Source: CAZNPU01 sp964575335
GTDB taxonomy: Bacteria; Planctomycetota; Phycisphaerae; Phycisphaerales; SM1A02
Assembly (NCBI GenBank): GCA_964575335.1
Contig: CAZNPU010000007.1
Span: 60,150-124,149, forward strand
Direction of reading: 5' to 3'
DNA: 64,000 nucleotides
A model generated the notes under the pieces. The model was not told the DNA's origin. It worked only from the letters and a program-made list of their open reading frames with translations, and did not search any database. The position numbers and the translations under genes were made by a program. Numbering within the stretch: the first letter of the stretch is position 1; every line of letters starts with the position of its first letter. Below are positions 8,978-18,323 of the stretch, one piece after another.

Positions 8978-10045
8978 CTACGCAGCCTGCCCAATGGTAT
9001 CGGCAATTCGAACCAGCAGGGCTTCAAGGTTACGCTGCGGTTCGCCTACGCCGGACTTATTGTGGGCATCGGTTGTGATCGCCATCTGCAAAAGTTGCGC
9101 GAGTTTTTCAGGACTGGTCCGACTGGCGATACGGATGATGTGATCTGCTGCACTGCCCCACAGCTTGACCTGGCTGCGTACGCCCGCAGGCGGAACGCCG
9201 CGTCCGAGCAGTTGTGCTGAAGCATGAATCTTGCGAAGCAGATCGCATGTCGCCCACGTAATGGGCACGACGTCCTGCCGGGATATCTCCAGCAGCTCAC
9301 GCAGCTTACGCAGCATGATCGACGCATTGCCCGTGGCGATCGCAGCCTGAATTTCCCACGCTTTCTCCTCGCGGCTCAGTGCCACGGCGCCGGCGACCAT
9401 TTCACGGGTAATCGTGCCGCCGGAGCCGACCATTGCCGCAAGCTTGGACATCTCCACATCAAGCCGCTGCAGCTCCGGTCCAAGCCTCGCCACCAGCAGC
9501 TCTGCCGCAGCATGTTCAAGCTTTGCATCGTGACGCTTCTCGCACCGCTTCATGCACCAGATCGTGGCCTTGCCTTCATCCAGCGGCGAGCACTCGTAAA
9601 CCCCGCCCACCTTGGCGATGAGCTTGTCGAGATTGCCTGCTCGCCAGGTTTCAGCACGCATCAGCAGCGTTGCGTCGTCAACGGGATGCTCCGCGTATTT
9701 CTCCAGCAGCTTGCGTGCGCCGGTTGACGATCCGGACGCATCGCTGCCGCCATTATCATCATCGTCAGCCTTCCTGCGGCCTTGAAGAAACTGATCAGCA
9801 TTGTCCACAATCACCAGCTTGTGCTTCTGCATCAAGCCGTAGCTGCGCAGTTCATCCAGCACGTCGGCTGCCGTGGCATTTGCACCGTCGAAGGTGAACC
9901 GCTCGATTCCGCCGAAATGCTCATCCAGGCTTTGTGCAAAGCGGCGGGTGAACTCCTCGATGAGGAACTGCTCCTTGCCATAGAGCACAACAATACGCAT
10001 TGACGCATCAAGTGAAACGACTTGGGCGGTTTTCTTTTTCGCCAT
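8978..10045 (-). CDS. holA: DNA polymerase III delta subunit
   Basis: A 355-residue protein matching HolA, the clamp-loader subunit that opens the sliding clamp. It has the N-terminal nucleotide-binding-like fold (IVVLYGKEQFLIEEFTRRF, KLVIVDNADQFL) and the delta-specific segments LEKYAEHPVDDATLLMRAE and EMSKLAAMVGSGGTITREMV. The C-terminal collar follows, with KAWEIQAAIATGNASIMLRK. Residues about 100-117 form a Gly/Ser/Asp-rich insertion (DDDDNGGSDASGSSTG), likely a surface loop. An in-frame upstream extension to 10543 overlaps the divergent lipoprotein gene and is not used. The chosen ATG at 10045 leaves a 93-base divergent promoter region. Confidence 0.92.
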   Translation of the reverse strand: MAKKKTAQVVSLDASMRIVVLYGKEQFLIEEFTRRFAQSLDEHFGGIERFTFDGANATAADVLDELRSYGLMQKHKLVIVDNADQFLQGRRKADDDDNGGSDASGSSTGARKLLEKYAEHPVDDATLLMRAETWRAGNLDKLIAKVGGVYECSPLDEGKATIWCMKRCEKRHDAKLEHAAAELLVARLGPELQRLDVEMSKLAAMVGSGGTITREMVAGAVALSREEKAWEIQAAIATGNASIMLRKLRELLEISRQDVVPITWATCDLLRKIHASAQLLGRGVPPAGVRSQVKLWGSAADHIIRIASRTSPEKLAQLLQMAITTDAHNKSGVGEPQRNLEALLVRIADTIGQAA

Positions 10046-10138
10046 AACCAGCAGTAGTGTAGCCGCAAGCGAGTTTGATGAAGTTGTTTGTCCTCCGGAC
10101 TTTGAAAAGCCGTGGCGGCAAAAACGCATTGCATTACA

Positions 10139-10630
10139 ATGGCCGCGATGCCTCGTGCGGGATTCATGCTTTTGGCCATCGTTCTTCTGACCGCTCCCCT
10201 GCTGCTGACGGGATGTGTCCGGCGGACAATCACCATTACCTCCGAACCGTCCGGAGCCTTGGTATGGCTGAACGGCCGCGAAATCGGCCGAACGCCGGTG
10301 ACGGTGGATTTCCTTCACTATGGCGTGTACGACGTGCAGCTTGAGGCTGAGGGCATGGAGCCGCTGCTGACCAAAGGCCATGCATCCCCGCCGTGGTGGG
10401 ACAACATTCCGCTTGATCTGGCAGTGGAGTTGATCCCCGCGCAGTCGCATGCCCAGTTCGAATGGCACTACGTCATGCAGCCGCGGGATGATGATCCTAA
10501 CGCGCTGGTTGAGCGTGCCCGGCAACTGCGCAGCCAGCTTCATGCCGATGCAGCATCCTCAGCAGCAGCAGCATCGCCGTCGTCCGCCAGTGCGGTTGAA
10601 TCCGCTTCGCTGCCTGCGAAAAGCGACTGA
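10139..10630 (+). CDS. PEGA-domain lipoprotein
   Basis: A 163-residue putative lipoprotein. A hydrophobic signal ends in the lipobox LLTGC (about residues 22-26), followed at once by a PEGA domain (ITSEPSGALVWLNGREIGRT, PVTVDFLHYGVYDVQLEAEG). PEGA domains are small beta folds in surface or envelope proteins. The C-terminus is Ala/Ser-rich with a QLRSQLHADAASSAAAA run. Two in-frame ATGs (10139 and 10148) are possible; neither has a strong ribosome site. The gene is divergent from holA. Partner and ligand are unknown. Confidence 0.8.
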   Translation: MAAMPRAGFMLLAIVLLTAPLLLTGCVRRTITITSEPSGALVWLNGREIGRTPVTVDFLHYGVYDVQLEAEGMEPLLTKGHASPPWWDNIPLDLAVELIPAQSHAQFEWHYVMQPRDDDPNALVERARQLRSQLHADAASSAAAASPSSASAVESASLPAKSD

Positions 10631-10780
10631 TTCGCATACGACACCTGCGCTGGGGCTTCGCTGAGCCGGCTGACTCCTCGCCTGTTCGCCCCCTTCTGGC
10701 CAATCATTTAAGTGGTGGAGGCTCAAACCCTCGGCGCGACATGCCAGCGGCATCTGCTGCGCCGCCACAGGAGCGTGTCC

Positions 10781-11872
10781 ATGATGAGGCTCATCAAGAA
10801 GACCCGGCCGTGTGCGATCATGATGATGATCGCGATTGTTTCATTCATCTTTGCCGCCCCCCTGCGCGCACAGCAGAATAAACCTGCTGAAGCTGAAGAA
10901 GCGGTTGATGCACCGCCTGTTGCTCCGTCATCATCAGAATCAGACGTTTCGCCCCTTTCTGATGCTGACGAGGATATGGATGTGTCATCGCCGACCGTGA
11001 GCGATGGTGATGATCCTGTGCTCATGCTGCTGAACGAAGTAAGGCGGCTGAGCAATGAGCTTCGACGCACGCAGCATGAACTCGCCCAGGCTCAGCTTGA
11101 AGCTGCACAGGCCCAGCGCGAGTTGGCGGAACTGCGGCAGTTCATCGCTGACCACGAGCAGCTTGGGCAGGATTTCATGCAGTACACCGCCATTCGCGAG
11201 ATCGCTGAGCGCGAAGCGCGGCGCAGAGCCGCTGAAGAATCGCGGCAGCAACAGGCCATCGAGCAGGCTGAGCGCGAGCAGCAGCGGCACATCGTCATGA
11301 CGCAGCGTCAAACCGAGCGCGCTGAGCGAGCCCGCCAGGCTCGGTATCGTCGGGCGGGTTTCAGCCCGCTGGGTCTTGACGTTTACGCCAGCCGCATGGC
11401 CTATCGCTATCAGTCCCAGACGACCACGCCCTCACGCATCGACTATGCACGCGGCTTCGGCCACTATCTGCGCCTGTACCCACCTGCGTTTGACCTTGAT
11501 TACTCATCCATGACCATCTCCGGCAGCGTGCTCAACGCAGCAGATGACATTCGCAACATCGGCGTGGCGATTACGTTCTTTGACGAATATGGCAACCAGG
11601 TCGGCCACGAAATCGTGCGCGTGAACAATGCCCGCCCCAATGTGCCGTATCCATTCACCAGCGTGCTGGACATGGCACTCAATCGGCCGTTTGACAGCGT
11701 CAGCATCTATGTGCTGTACGCCGATCCGGTGGTCTACGAGGAGGACATCGAGCCGCCGCCTGCCAATACGCAAACCGAAGGCCGGCCGCCGAATGCTGCG
11801 GATGATGATGCTGATGTGGCCGTCGATCCGCTGTGGGACCAGATACAACCGATGAACAACCACTCGCCCTGA
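10781..11872 (+). CDS. Exported coiled-coil protein with C-terminal FxLYD-like domain
   Basis: A 363-residue protein with a signal peptide (residues 1-31, ending PLRAQ). An acidic low-complexity stretch is followed by a long Ala/Gln/Glu/Arg-rich coiled coil (about 85-205, for example QHELAQAQLEAAQAQRELAE). A C-terminal beta domain (about 240-330, SGSVLNAADDIRNIGVAITF) resembles FxLYD/DUF3426-type domains. The ATG at 10781 is supported by AGGAG 8 bases upstream; earlier in-frame codons are not. Location is probably periplasmic. No catalytic motif is seen. Its role may be structural or in assembly, which is inference only. Confidence 0.7.
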   Translation: MMRLIKKTRPCAIMMMIAIVSFIFAAPLRAQQNKPAEAEEAVDAPPVAPSSSESDVSPLSDADEDMDVSSPTVSDGDDPVLMLLNEVRRLSNELRRTQHELAQAQLEAAQAQRELAELRQFIADHEQLGQDFMQYTAIREIAEREARRRAAEESRQQQAIEQAEREQQRHIVMTQRQTERAERARQARYRRAGFSPLGLDVYASRMAYRYQSQTTTPSRIDYARGFGHYLRLYPPAFDLDYSSMTISGSVLNAADDIRNIGVAITFFDEYGNQVGHEIVRVNNARPNVPYPFTSVLDMALNRPFDSVSIYVLYADPVVYEEDIEPPPANTQTEGRPPNAADDDADVAVDPLWDQIQPMNNHSP

Positions 11873-12037
11873 GCCGCCACTTCGAGTTCAGATCAGGCAA
11901 AGCTCACTTCACGACTCAGTTCATAGTTCATGTCATCATCCATTCATACATGTTCAGCATAATGAAATAGCGCATCGGCGGATTTGATGTCGCGATGACC
12001 TGCAGGCAGCTACACTCACTGCTGCAGGAGCGTCGCT

Positions 12038-12478
12038 TTGAACATGCACTCAACATCACCATCCAATGTTCGCCGCTGGCTGATGCCGCTGGTCATTCTG
12101 CTGGCAGCCGGCGCGCTCATGCTGTGGGGTTCGCAGCGTGAGACCCAGCGCATGGAGGAGGTGCGACAGATGGTCAAAGCCCTGTGCCGCGATGTCGCAG
12201 CGGGGCGCGACGTGTCAGGCCGCCTCAATGCCGGTTCTGCTGTCGGACAGGGTGCGCTGCCGATTCTGCAGAGCATCTGCCCCTCGCCGGACGCAATCGA
12301 AGACCTGGACATTGTCATCACGCCCGGCGATATCGACGTGGGTACGGCGACTGGCCAGGCCACCCACACCGCCATCCTGCGCTCGGGCAACGTCGATCTA
12401 CTGGGCCTGCGCGTGCAGCATCGCGGCAAGAATCAGCCAATTACAATCATCGGTTACTGGCTGCCGCAGTCGGATTGA
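12038..12478 (+). CDS. Hypothetical membrane-anchored protein
   Basis: A 146-residue protein with one N-terminal transmembrane segment (RRWLMPLVILLAAGALMLWG) and a soluble domain of about 110 residues containing VITPGDIDVGTATGQATHTA. No family recognised. GCAGGAG at 12024-12030 lies 7 bases before a TTG at 12038 and 13 before the ATG at 12044, so the TTG start is preferred. The next gene, pabC-like, begins 88 bases downstream on the same strand. Confidence 0.6.
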   Translation: MNMHSTSPSNVRRWLMPLVILLAAGALMLWGSQRETQRMEEVRQMVKALCRDVAAGRDVSGRLNAGSAVGQGALPILQSICPSPDAIEDLDIVITPGDIDVGTATGQATHTAILRSGNVDLLGLRVQHRGKNQPITIIGYWLPQSD

Positions 12479-12566
12479 CCGCAACCGTCTTCTGCCTGCA
12501 GCAAACCCGCACCAGCCGACTGACAACACCATCACGCGCAGCTGGTTTTCCCGCTATGCTCCTGTC

Positions 12567-13466
12567 ATGCAAGTCTGGCTCAATGGTCAATTCGTCGAGC
12601 GCGACAGCGCGATGGTCTCCATCTTCGATGCGGGATTTCAGCATGGCGTGGGATTGTTCGAAACCATGCTGGCCCGCAACGGCGTGGTCTTTCGCCCCGG
12701 GGCGCACATGGAGCGTCTGGTCAACTCAGCCAGACAACTGCTCCTGAGCGAACGCCTGCGCATCGACCCATTGATCGAAGCGCTCAACCTCACCGTCAGC
12801 CGCAACAAACTCAAGGAAGCGCGCGTGCGGCTGACGATCACCGGCGGCAACCTGAACATGCTGCAGACCGAAGGCCGCAGCCAGGTCGATCCCACCATCG
12901 TCATCGTCGCCCAGCCGCCCACGGTCTACCCCGACGCTTTTTTTGAAAAAGGCGTTCTGGTAGTGATTGCCGACGCGCGGGCTAATCCGCTTGACCCGAT
13001 GGCCGGCCACAAAACCCTGAACTACTGGCCGCGCATCCAGGCCCTGCAGTTTGCCGCCAGCAAGCGAGCCGGCGAAGCACTGTGGTTCACGGTGAGCAAT
13101 CATCTGGCCAGCGGTTCAGTGAGTAACGTGTTTCTCGTCAAAGACGGGCGGCTGCTCACGCCGATCGCGCGCGGCGAAGAAGAACCCGGCGCGCTGCCCG
13201 CACCGGTCCTGCCCGGCATCACGCGGGCGATCATTCTCGAACTGGCGGAGGACATGGACATCGAGGTCGAAAAGCGCATGCTTGACATCAACGACCTGCT
13301 CTCAGCCGACGAAGTGTTTCTCACCAACTCAAGCTGGGGCGTGCTGCCGGTGGTCGGCGTTGAGCGCGAGAAGATCGCAGACGCAACGGTTGGCGAACTC
13401 ACCCGCCGCCTTCGCAGCGCATGGCTGGAACTGGTGGAGCAGGAAACGCTTGCGGAGCAGTGGTAG
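12567..13466 (+). CDS. Class IV PLP aminotransferase / aminodeoxychorismate lyase-like (PabC/IlvE family)
   Basis: A 299-residue fold-type IV PLP enzyme. Early features are MQVWLNGQFVERDSAMVSIF and FQHGVGLFETML; the PLP-binding lysine is K149 in MAGHKTLNYWPRIQ; phosphate-binding residues lie near SGSVSNVFLV and PGITRAIILELA. Relatives are 4-amino-4-deoxychorismate lyase (folate synthesis), branched-chain aminotransferase and D-amino-acid transaminase. The FETM start and overall size favour PabC-like or IlvE-like activity, but residues do not decide between them. No other folate or amino acid gene is adjacent. The start is the ATG at 12567, where the family N-terminus begins. Confidence 0.85.
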   Translation: MQVWLNGQFVERDSAMVSIFDAGFQHGVGLFETMLARNGVVFRPGAHMERLVNSARQLLLSERLRIDPLIEALNLTVSRNKLKEARVRLTITGGNLNMLQTEGRSQVDPTIVIVAQPPTVYPDAFFEKGVLVVIADARANPLDPMAGHKTLNYWPRIQALQFAASKRAGEALWFTVSNHLASGSVSNVFLVKDGRLLTPIARGEEEPGALPAPVLPGITRAIILELAEDMDIEVEKRMLDINDLLSADEVFLTNSSWGVLPVVGVEREKIADATVGELTRRLRSAWLELVEQETLAEQW

Positions 13467-13553
13467 CTGCGCAGCAGCAGCGCACAGCACAGCGGCAGAA
13501 CGCAACAGCATCGCTGCTGCACGTTGTGCATTATGTCATTGTCTGATTATGAA

Positions 13554-13862
13554 TTACGGCCAATCCGCCCGCCGGATTACGCGCACGTTTTCGCGTCCAT
13601 CGTGTCGGGACGTCATCACGCCTCGCGCTTTTACCACAAGCGCGTTGATCAGCGCAAGCATGCCGAACACCACCACCGCTGTGGCAATCGCCAACATGAC
13701 CAGGAACAGAATCGGAAGGCCGATGACGATCAGAAACGCCAGAATCGCCAAACGCGAGACCCAGCCGGGCTGGGCGCGGACAAATCGATAAGTGGCGGCT
13801 GCCCGGCCGGAGCCGTAGTCGGTGAAGGTTGAGATGCGCGTCCACGTGTGGTTCATAAGCAT
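13554..13862 (-). CDS. Small hypothetical membrane protein
   Basis: A 102-residue protein with one long hydrophobic segment or two short ones (VSRLAILAFLIVIGLPILFL then VMLAIATAVVVFGMLALINA) between a soluble N-terminus and a basic C-terminal tail. Starts at 13862 and 13856 are both possible, with no clear ribosome site. It faces the pabC-like gene across an 87-base gap and is divergent from the FHA kinase. Function unknown; it may be a real small membrane protein because the hydrophobic pattern is well organised. Confidence 0.55.
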   Translation of the reverse strand: MLMNHTWTRISTFTDYGSGRAAATYRFVRAQPGWVSRLAILAFLIVIGLPILFLVMLAIATAVVVFGMLALINALVVKARGVMTSRHDGRENVRVIRRADWP

Positions 13863-14056
13863 AAACAATCAATGCATTTTAGGCGGGTCATGGCCGGCAG
13901 CGAATCCAGCGGCCAGGTTTTGGCGCAATGCCGCGTTATGACGCTCTGGCTGGACCGGTTGCGTCCTCTCCTGCTGCCGCCCTCATTTCTCCCACAGCAT
14001 TCACGGCGTTGTGTTTTGTTCTCCGGCTCCCGTTTGCCGTGTGCCTTTCCTACCAT

Positions 14057-15727
14057 ATGGTCGTGCTGGTGCTACATGTTCTCCAAGGTCCAGACCGCGG
14101 CAAGAAATTTGAGCTGCCCGCGCATGAACCGCAGCTCATTGGACGTTCCACTGAATCGCTGCCCATTACCGACACCACCGTCAGCCGTCGCCATGCTGAA
14201 TTGACGCCTGATGAGGGCAAGTGGTATCTGCGCGATTTGCATTCGGCCAACGGCACGTTCGTCAACGGCCAGCGCATCACCCAGCGCGTCCAGTTGGAGC
14301 CGGGCGATCAGATCCGATGCGGCTCGACGCTGCTGGTCTTTGCCCTCACCCCCGACGAGCAGCGGCCCGACACGGTTTCGCTCATGCCCGCAGAGGCGTT
14401 CGACGTCACCGTTGAAAGCCAGCTCAAATCGGGAGACATCATCTCGCCGGCTGCACTCGATCTGGCTCAGGCGGCTGCGGAGCACCTGCGCGTGATCTAC
14501 AGCCTGACTGCGCTCACTGCCAGCACCATCGACCGAACCGAACTGCTGGAGCGCGTCATGGATCTGGTTTTCAATGAATTTCAGCCCGATCGCGGCTTTA
14601 TCCTGCTGCAGGAAAGCCCCACCAACCGGCCTGAACCGGCTGTTGTTCGATATCGCGTTCGCCCCAAAACGGTGGATGAAGGCCGCATACCCGTCAGCCG
14701 CACGATCGTGCAGCATACGCTCGAACACGGCGAGGGCATCCTCTCAACCAACGCGATGAACGACGACCGCTTCCGCTCGGGCGATTCAGTGCGCGACTAC
14801 GGCATACGCTCTGCGATCTGCGTGCCGATCAAAACCAGCGAACGCACCTTCGGCGTCCTGCATATCGATTCCTCGCTGGCCAACTTCACCTTCACCGAGC
14901 AGCAGCTTCGCCTTCTGAACGCCATCGGTCAGCACACCGGCCTTGCGCTGCAAAGTGCGGAAGTGCTCAGCACCAAGGTGCATACCGAGCGACTGGCGGC
15001 AATGGGCCAGACCGTGGCTTCACTCAGTCACAGCATCAAAAACATTCTTCAGGGGCTGCGCGGCGGGGCAGATGCTGTCGAACTGGCCCTCAAGAAAGGC
15101 GATCTGCAACTGGCCAAGGAAGGCTGGCCAATTCTTGCCCGCAATCTCGATCGCATTTACGCGCTGACGTTGAACATGTTGGCGTACTCCAAAAAGCACG
15201 ATCTGGAAATTGATCTCATCTCGCTGCACAGCCTGATTCAGGAAGCGGTCGAACTGATTCAGCCGCAATGTGAGCGCAAGCGTGCGGGATTGATTCTGGA
15301 TTTGTGCGACGACATGCCCCCGATCCCCGCCGACGCCAACGCGCTGCATCAGGCTCTGATGAACGTCCTGACCAATGCGGTGGAAGCGGTTCCGGTCAAG
15401 CAGGGCGTCATTACCGTCAAAACGCGCTATATACCCAGCCTGCAACTGGCGGAAATCAGCATCTCTGACAACGGTGTCGGCATCGAGCCTGAATGGCAGG
15501 AGCAGATTTTCGAAGCGTTTGTCTCGACAAAGGGGCAACGCGGCACCGGGCTTGGACTGGCTGTGAGCAAAAAAATCGTCAACGAGCACGGCGGCGACAT
15601 TCTGCTGCAATCCCACCCCGGCCAGGGCAGCACGTTCATCATCACACTTCCTGCCGACCACGCTGTTGATCTCGATCCCGGCGACACCAAACTGCCCCGT
15701 CCGACGGCTGGGATGGAGGATTTCTAG
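14057..15727 (+). CDS. FHA-GAF sensor histidine kinase
   Basis: A 556-residue cytoplasmic kinase with no membrane segment. An FHA domain (about 5-97) has the phosphothreonine-binding pattern LIGRS, TVSRRHAEL and SANGTFVNG. A GAF domain follows (about 150-300; RSAICVPIKTSERTFGVLHI). The phosphorylated histidine is H325 in ASLSHSIKNILQGLRGG, and the ATPase domain (about 390-535) has N, G1 and G2 boxes (NVLTNAVEA, DNGVGI, GTGLGL). FHA plus histidine kinase suggests input from a Ser/Thr kinase; one is encoded at 19870, though no link is shown. No response regulator is adjacent. The ATG at 14057 is where the FHA fold begins. Confidence 0.9.
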   Translation: MVVLVLHVLQGPDRGKKFELPAHEPQLIGRSTESLPITDTTVSRRHAELTPDEGKWYLRDLHSANGTFVNGQRITQRVQLEPGDQIRCGSTLLVFALTPDEQRPDTVSLMPAEAFDVTVESQLKSGDIISPAALDLAQAAAEHLRVIYSLTALTASTIDRTELLERVMDLVFNEFQPDRGFILLQESPTNRPEPAVVRYRVRPKTVDEGRIPVSRTIVQHTLEHGEGILSTNAMNDDRFRSGDSVRDYGIRSAICVPIKTSERTFGVLHIDSSLANFTFTEQQLRLLNAIGQHTGLALQSAEVLSTKVHTERLAAMGQTVASLSHSIKNILQGLRGGADAVELALKKGDLQLAKEGWPILARNLDRIYALTLNMLAYSKKHDLEIDLISLHSLIQEAVELIQPQCERKRAGLILDLCDDMPPIPADANALHQALMNVLTNAVEAVPVKQGVITVKTRYIPSLQLAEISISDNGVGIEPEWQEQIFEAFVSTKGQRGTGLGLAVSKKIVNEHGGDILLQSHPGQGSTFIITLPADHAVDLDPGDTKLPRPTAGMEDF

Positions 15728-15965
15728 ACGCGAAATGCTACTGCTGACTCCCTACATGATGCACCCCCGCTCTCTTGCCATAACATCACATAAGCTGCTG
15801 CGCAAGATATGCGCCTGCTTGAGATATGCACTGTTTTTTCGCCAACACCTGTCACCGTCATCACTGAAAGCTGTCGCAGCTCTGATGCTTGTCACTTGAG
15901 CTGTATTGAGAAAAATCCAAAGAGATGATGAACTCTCGATGCTGCACTCACCAGGTGATGCCAGC

Positions 15966-15993
15966 TTGCCGATACATCCCCCGCGCCTATGAT
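15966..15993 (+). promoter_or_regulatory. Candidate promoter of the clpP pair
   Basis: TTGCCG (15966-15971) and TATGAT (15988-15993) are separated by 16 bases, placing a start about 20-25 bases before the ATG at 16023. The -10 is good and the -35 moderate. This is by-eye matching to the sigma-70 consensus. Confidence 0.4.
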
Positions 15994-16022
15994 GCGGCAG
16001 CTCAACGAGGAACTGAATCGCA

Positions 16023-16751
16023 ATGACCATGACCCACAGCCCATCTGATTTTCTCAACAGCGGAACACCTCTTCGCGCTGAGCCGACCTGGCCGGCGCCT
16101 GGACCTTGGATGGGTCCCTGGGCGGGTGTGAAGGAGCTTGATCTGCCCGGCATGCCGCCGGATATCCGCAATGCGGTGGCCTATCAGCGCACGCGCGAAA
16201 TGACCATGGAAGAGCTTTTGCTCGAAAACCGGGTCATCTTCCTTGTGGGCGAGATCAACCACGTCTCCGCAGCACGCGTGATGATGCAGATGCTGTATCT
16301 GGAAGATCAGAAACGCGGCCAGGACATCAATCTCTACATCAACAGCCCCGGTGGTTCGGTGGACGACACCCTGGCCATCTACGACACCATGCAGTTCGTC
16401 AGCTCGAATGTGGCGACTTACTGCATCGGCCGGGCATACTCCGGCGGCGCAGTGCTGCTGTGCGCCGGCGCGCCCGGACGGCGGCATATCCTGCCCCACG
16501 CCAAAGTCATGATCCACCAGCCCTATGGCGGCGTGACCGGTCAGACCACCGACATTCAGATTCAGGCTGAGCAGATCATCAAGGCCAAGCAGACGCTCAA
16601 CGAAATCATAGCCAAGCACACCGGCCAGCCCGTTGAACAGGTGGCCAAGGACGGCGAGCGCGACAAGTTCTTCAGCGCGCAGGAAGCAAAAGCCTACGGC
16701 CTGGTGGATGAGGTCTTCAGCCCCCAGAAGAAGGAAGAACCGAAGAAATGA
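16023..16751 (+). CDS. clpP: ATP-dependent Clp protease proteolytic subunit, paralogue 1
   Basis: A 242-residue ClpP with a full Ser-His-Asp triad: S140 in GRAYSGGAVLL, H165 in AKVMIHQPYGG and D210 in VAKDGERDKFFSA. The residues around the serine (AYSGGA) differ from the common AASMGA. An N-terminal extension of about 45 residues, rich in Pro and Trp, precedes the conserved fold and may be a propeptide or axial-loop variant. The protease should work with a ClpX/ClpA-type unfoldase; none is encoded here. A second clpP follows 124 bases downstream on the same strand, suggesting a mixed ClpP1P2 barrel, as known in several bacteria. Confidence 0.94.
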   Translation: MTMTHSPSDFLNSGTPLRAEPTWPAPGPWMGPWAGVKELDLPGMPPDIRNAVAYQRTREMTMEELLLENRVIFLVGEINHVSAARVMMQMLYLEDQKRGQDINLYINSPGGSVDDTLAIYDTMQFVSSNVATYCIGRAYSGGAVLLCAGAPGRRHILPHAKVMIHQPYGGVTGQTTDIQIQAEQIIKAKQTLNEIIAKHTGQPVEQVAKDGERDKFFSAQEAKAYGLVDEVFSPQKKEEPKK

Positions 16752-16875
16752 AGGTCGAAGAAAGTGGCTGACGGCCGGATGCCACAATGACGCTGACTGT
16801 CAGCACAATTGACGCAGCCGCGCCGCATACCGTTGTTTTCGACTTTCACTTATTCAATTTTCGACATTCACTCCC

Positions 16876-17508
16876 ATGTCTACACTCATTCCCATCGTCA
16901 TCGAAAAGACCGGCCGCGGCGAGCGGGCCTATGACATCTACTCCCGCCTGCTCAACGACCGCATCATCTTTCTGGGCGGGCCGATTCACGATGAAGTAGC
17001 CAACCTCATCGTCGCGCAGTTGCTGTATCTGGCCAACGATGACGCCAAGAGCGACATCAACCTCTACATCAACAGCCCCGGAGGCAGCGTCACCGCTGGC
17101 CTGGGCATCATCGACACGATGAACTTCCTGCCCTGCGATGTGGCGACGTACATCATCGGCCAGGCTGCGTCGATGGGGTCGCTCATCGCCTGCTCCGGCG
17201 CTAAGGGCAAGCGGTACTGCCTGCCCAATTCCAAGAACCTGCTGCACCAGCCCCTGTTGGGCGGCGTGCTGGAGGGACAGGCGACCGACCTGGAAATCGA
17301 AGCGCGTGAAATGCTGCGGCTGCGCGAAGTGCTCTTCCGCATCTACGCCGATCGAACCGGTCAGCCGTTTGAAAAGATCGCCGCCGACTGCGAACGCAAT
17401 AAATGGCTCAATGCCGAGGAAATGGTGGCCTACGGCCTGGCGGACAAGATTCTGGAGCGATTGCCCGAATCAGCCAAAAGCGCCAAATCAGAACAGAACG
17501 GCGACTGA
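16876..17508 (+). CDS. clpP: ATP-dependent Clp protease proteolytic subunit, paralogue 2
   Basis: A 210-residue ClpP with S99 (GQAASMGSLIACSG), H124 (NLLHQPLLGG) and D171 (AADCERNKWLNAEEM), so the catalytic triad is intact. Its length and serine motif are closer to the usual ClpP than the upstream paralogue. The two genes are in the same direction and the only clear terminator follows this one (17538-17570), supporting co-transcription. It should form the proteolytic chamber for regulated protein turnover in the cytoplasm. Confidence 0.95.
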   Translation: MSTLIPIVIEKTGRGERAYDIYSRLLNDRIIFLGGPIHDEVANLIVAQLLYLANDDAKSDINLYINSPGGSVTAGLGIIDTMNFLPCDVATYIIGQAASMGSLIACSGAKGKRYCLPNSKNLLHQPLLGGVLEGQATDLEIEAREMLRLREVLFRIYADRTGQPFEKIAADCERNKWLNAEEMVAYGLADKILERLPESAKSAKSEQNGD

Positions 17509-17537
17509 TCCCACCTGACACTTGCCGTAAATCCCTC

Positions 17538-17570
17538 AAGCCGCTGCAGTCACACCGCAGCGGCTTTTTT
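17538..17570 (+). terminator. Intrinsic terminator after the clpP pair
   Basis: A perfect 10-bp stem (aagccgctgc / gcagcggctt) with a 9-base loop is followed by a run of T, 30 bases after the clpP stop. Confidence 0.9.
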
Positions 17571-17693
17571 CATCCGCTCACCGCCGCCGTCTCTCCATTT
17601 CCTTGTTTCCGTTTCCCTTTCCAGACACGCTGGCGTTATGAAGCAATTCGTCCCTGCAGCAGGCCGCAGCGTAAGTTGGCGTACAATCCCGGC

Positions 17694-18323
17694 ATGGCGG
17701 GCCGCTTGAACACATGGATCCACACAACACTTGCCATCACCGTCATCGCCGGCGGGATGTGCGGCTGTGGACGCACGCTGTCGCGCGAAAACGATGCGCT
17801 TCGCGCTCGAATCGTCGAGCTTGAATCTTCCCTTGCGCAATTGGAACGCCGCAATCGGGAATTGCAAAACGAACTGGCTGCCGCTGCAGCGGTTCCAGAT
17901 TCGCTGCCTGAGGAAGTCCGTGCCGCAACGCCGCATGTCGTAAGCGTGTCCATCGGCCGGTTGAGTCATGCCCGCGATGACGATGGCGACGGGCGCGTTG
18001 ACAGGCTGATACTTTATGTGAACCCTGCCGACGGTCTTGGCCGCTTCGTACAGTTTGCGGGAACGCTTTCCGTAACCGCTGCGATCCTGCCGCCGGACGC
18101 TGATCCGATCAGCATCGGGCGTCAGACGCTTTCGCCGCTTCAGCTCCGCGACACCTATCGCTCATCGCTGACGGGCGTGCACTACACCATTGAACTGCCC
18201 GTCACGCTCCCGCCCCAGGCCGACGAACCCGGCTATCAGCAGGCTGTGGTCCGTGTGGTGTATACCGACGGCCGGACCGGCCAGACACTTTCAGCCCAGC
18301 GAACCATCGATCTGAATCCCTGA
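17694..18323 (+). CDS. Putative lipoprotein with N-terminal coiled coil
   Basis: A 209-residue protein with a hydrophobic signal (TTLAITVIAGGMCGC) and a likely lipid-anchored cysteine near residue 23. A coiled coil (about 30-62, ENDALRARIVELESSLAQLE) leads into a beta-rich domain beginning around residue 85 and containing HARDDDGDGRVDRLILYVNP. The acidic loop DDDGDGRVD looks like a possible calcium-binding loop. No family recognised. Lipobox spacing is imperfect, so lipidation is an inference. Confidence 0.65.
   Translation: MAGRLNTWIHTTLAITVIAGGMCGCGRTLSRENDALRARIVELESSLAQLERRNRELQNELAAAAAVPDSLPEEVRAATPHVVSVSIGRLSHARDDDGDGRVDRLILYVNPADGLGRFVQFAGTLSVTAAILPPDADPISIGRQTLSPLQLRDTYRSSLTGVHYTIELPVTLPPQADEPGYQQAVVRVVYTDGRTGQTLSAQRTIDLNP

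Noticed and set aside
16776..16811. A gctgac-t-gtcagc palindrome between the clpP genes as terminator
   Set aside because: The stem is only 6 bp and no T-run follows, so read-through to the second clpP is more likely.
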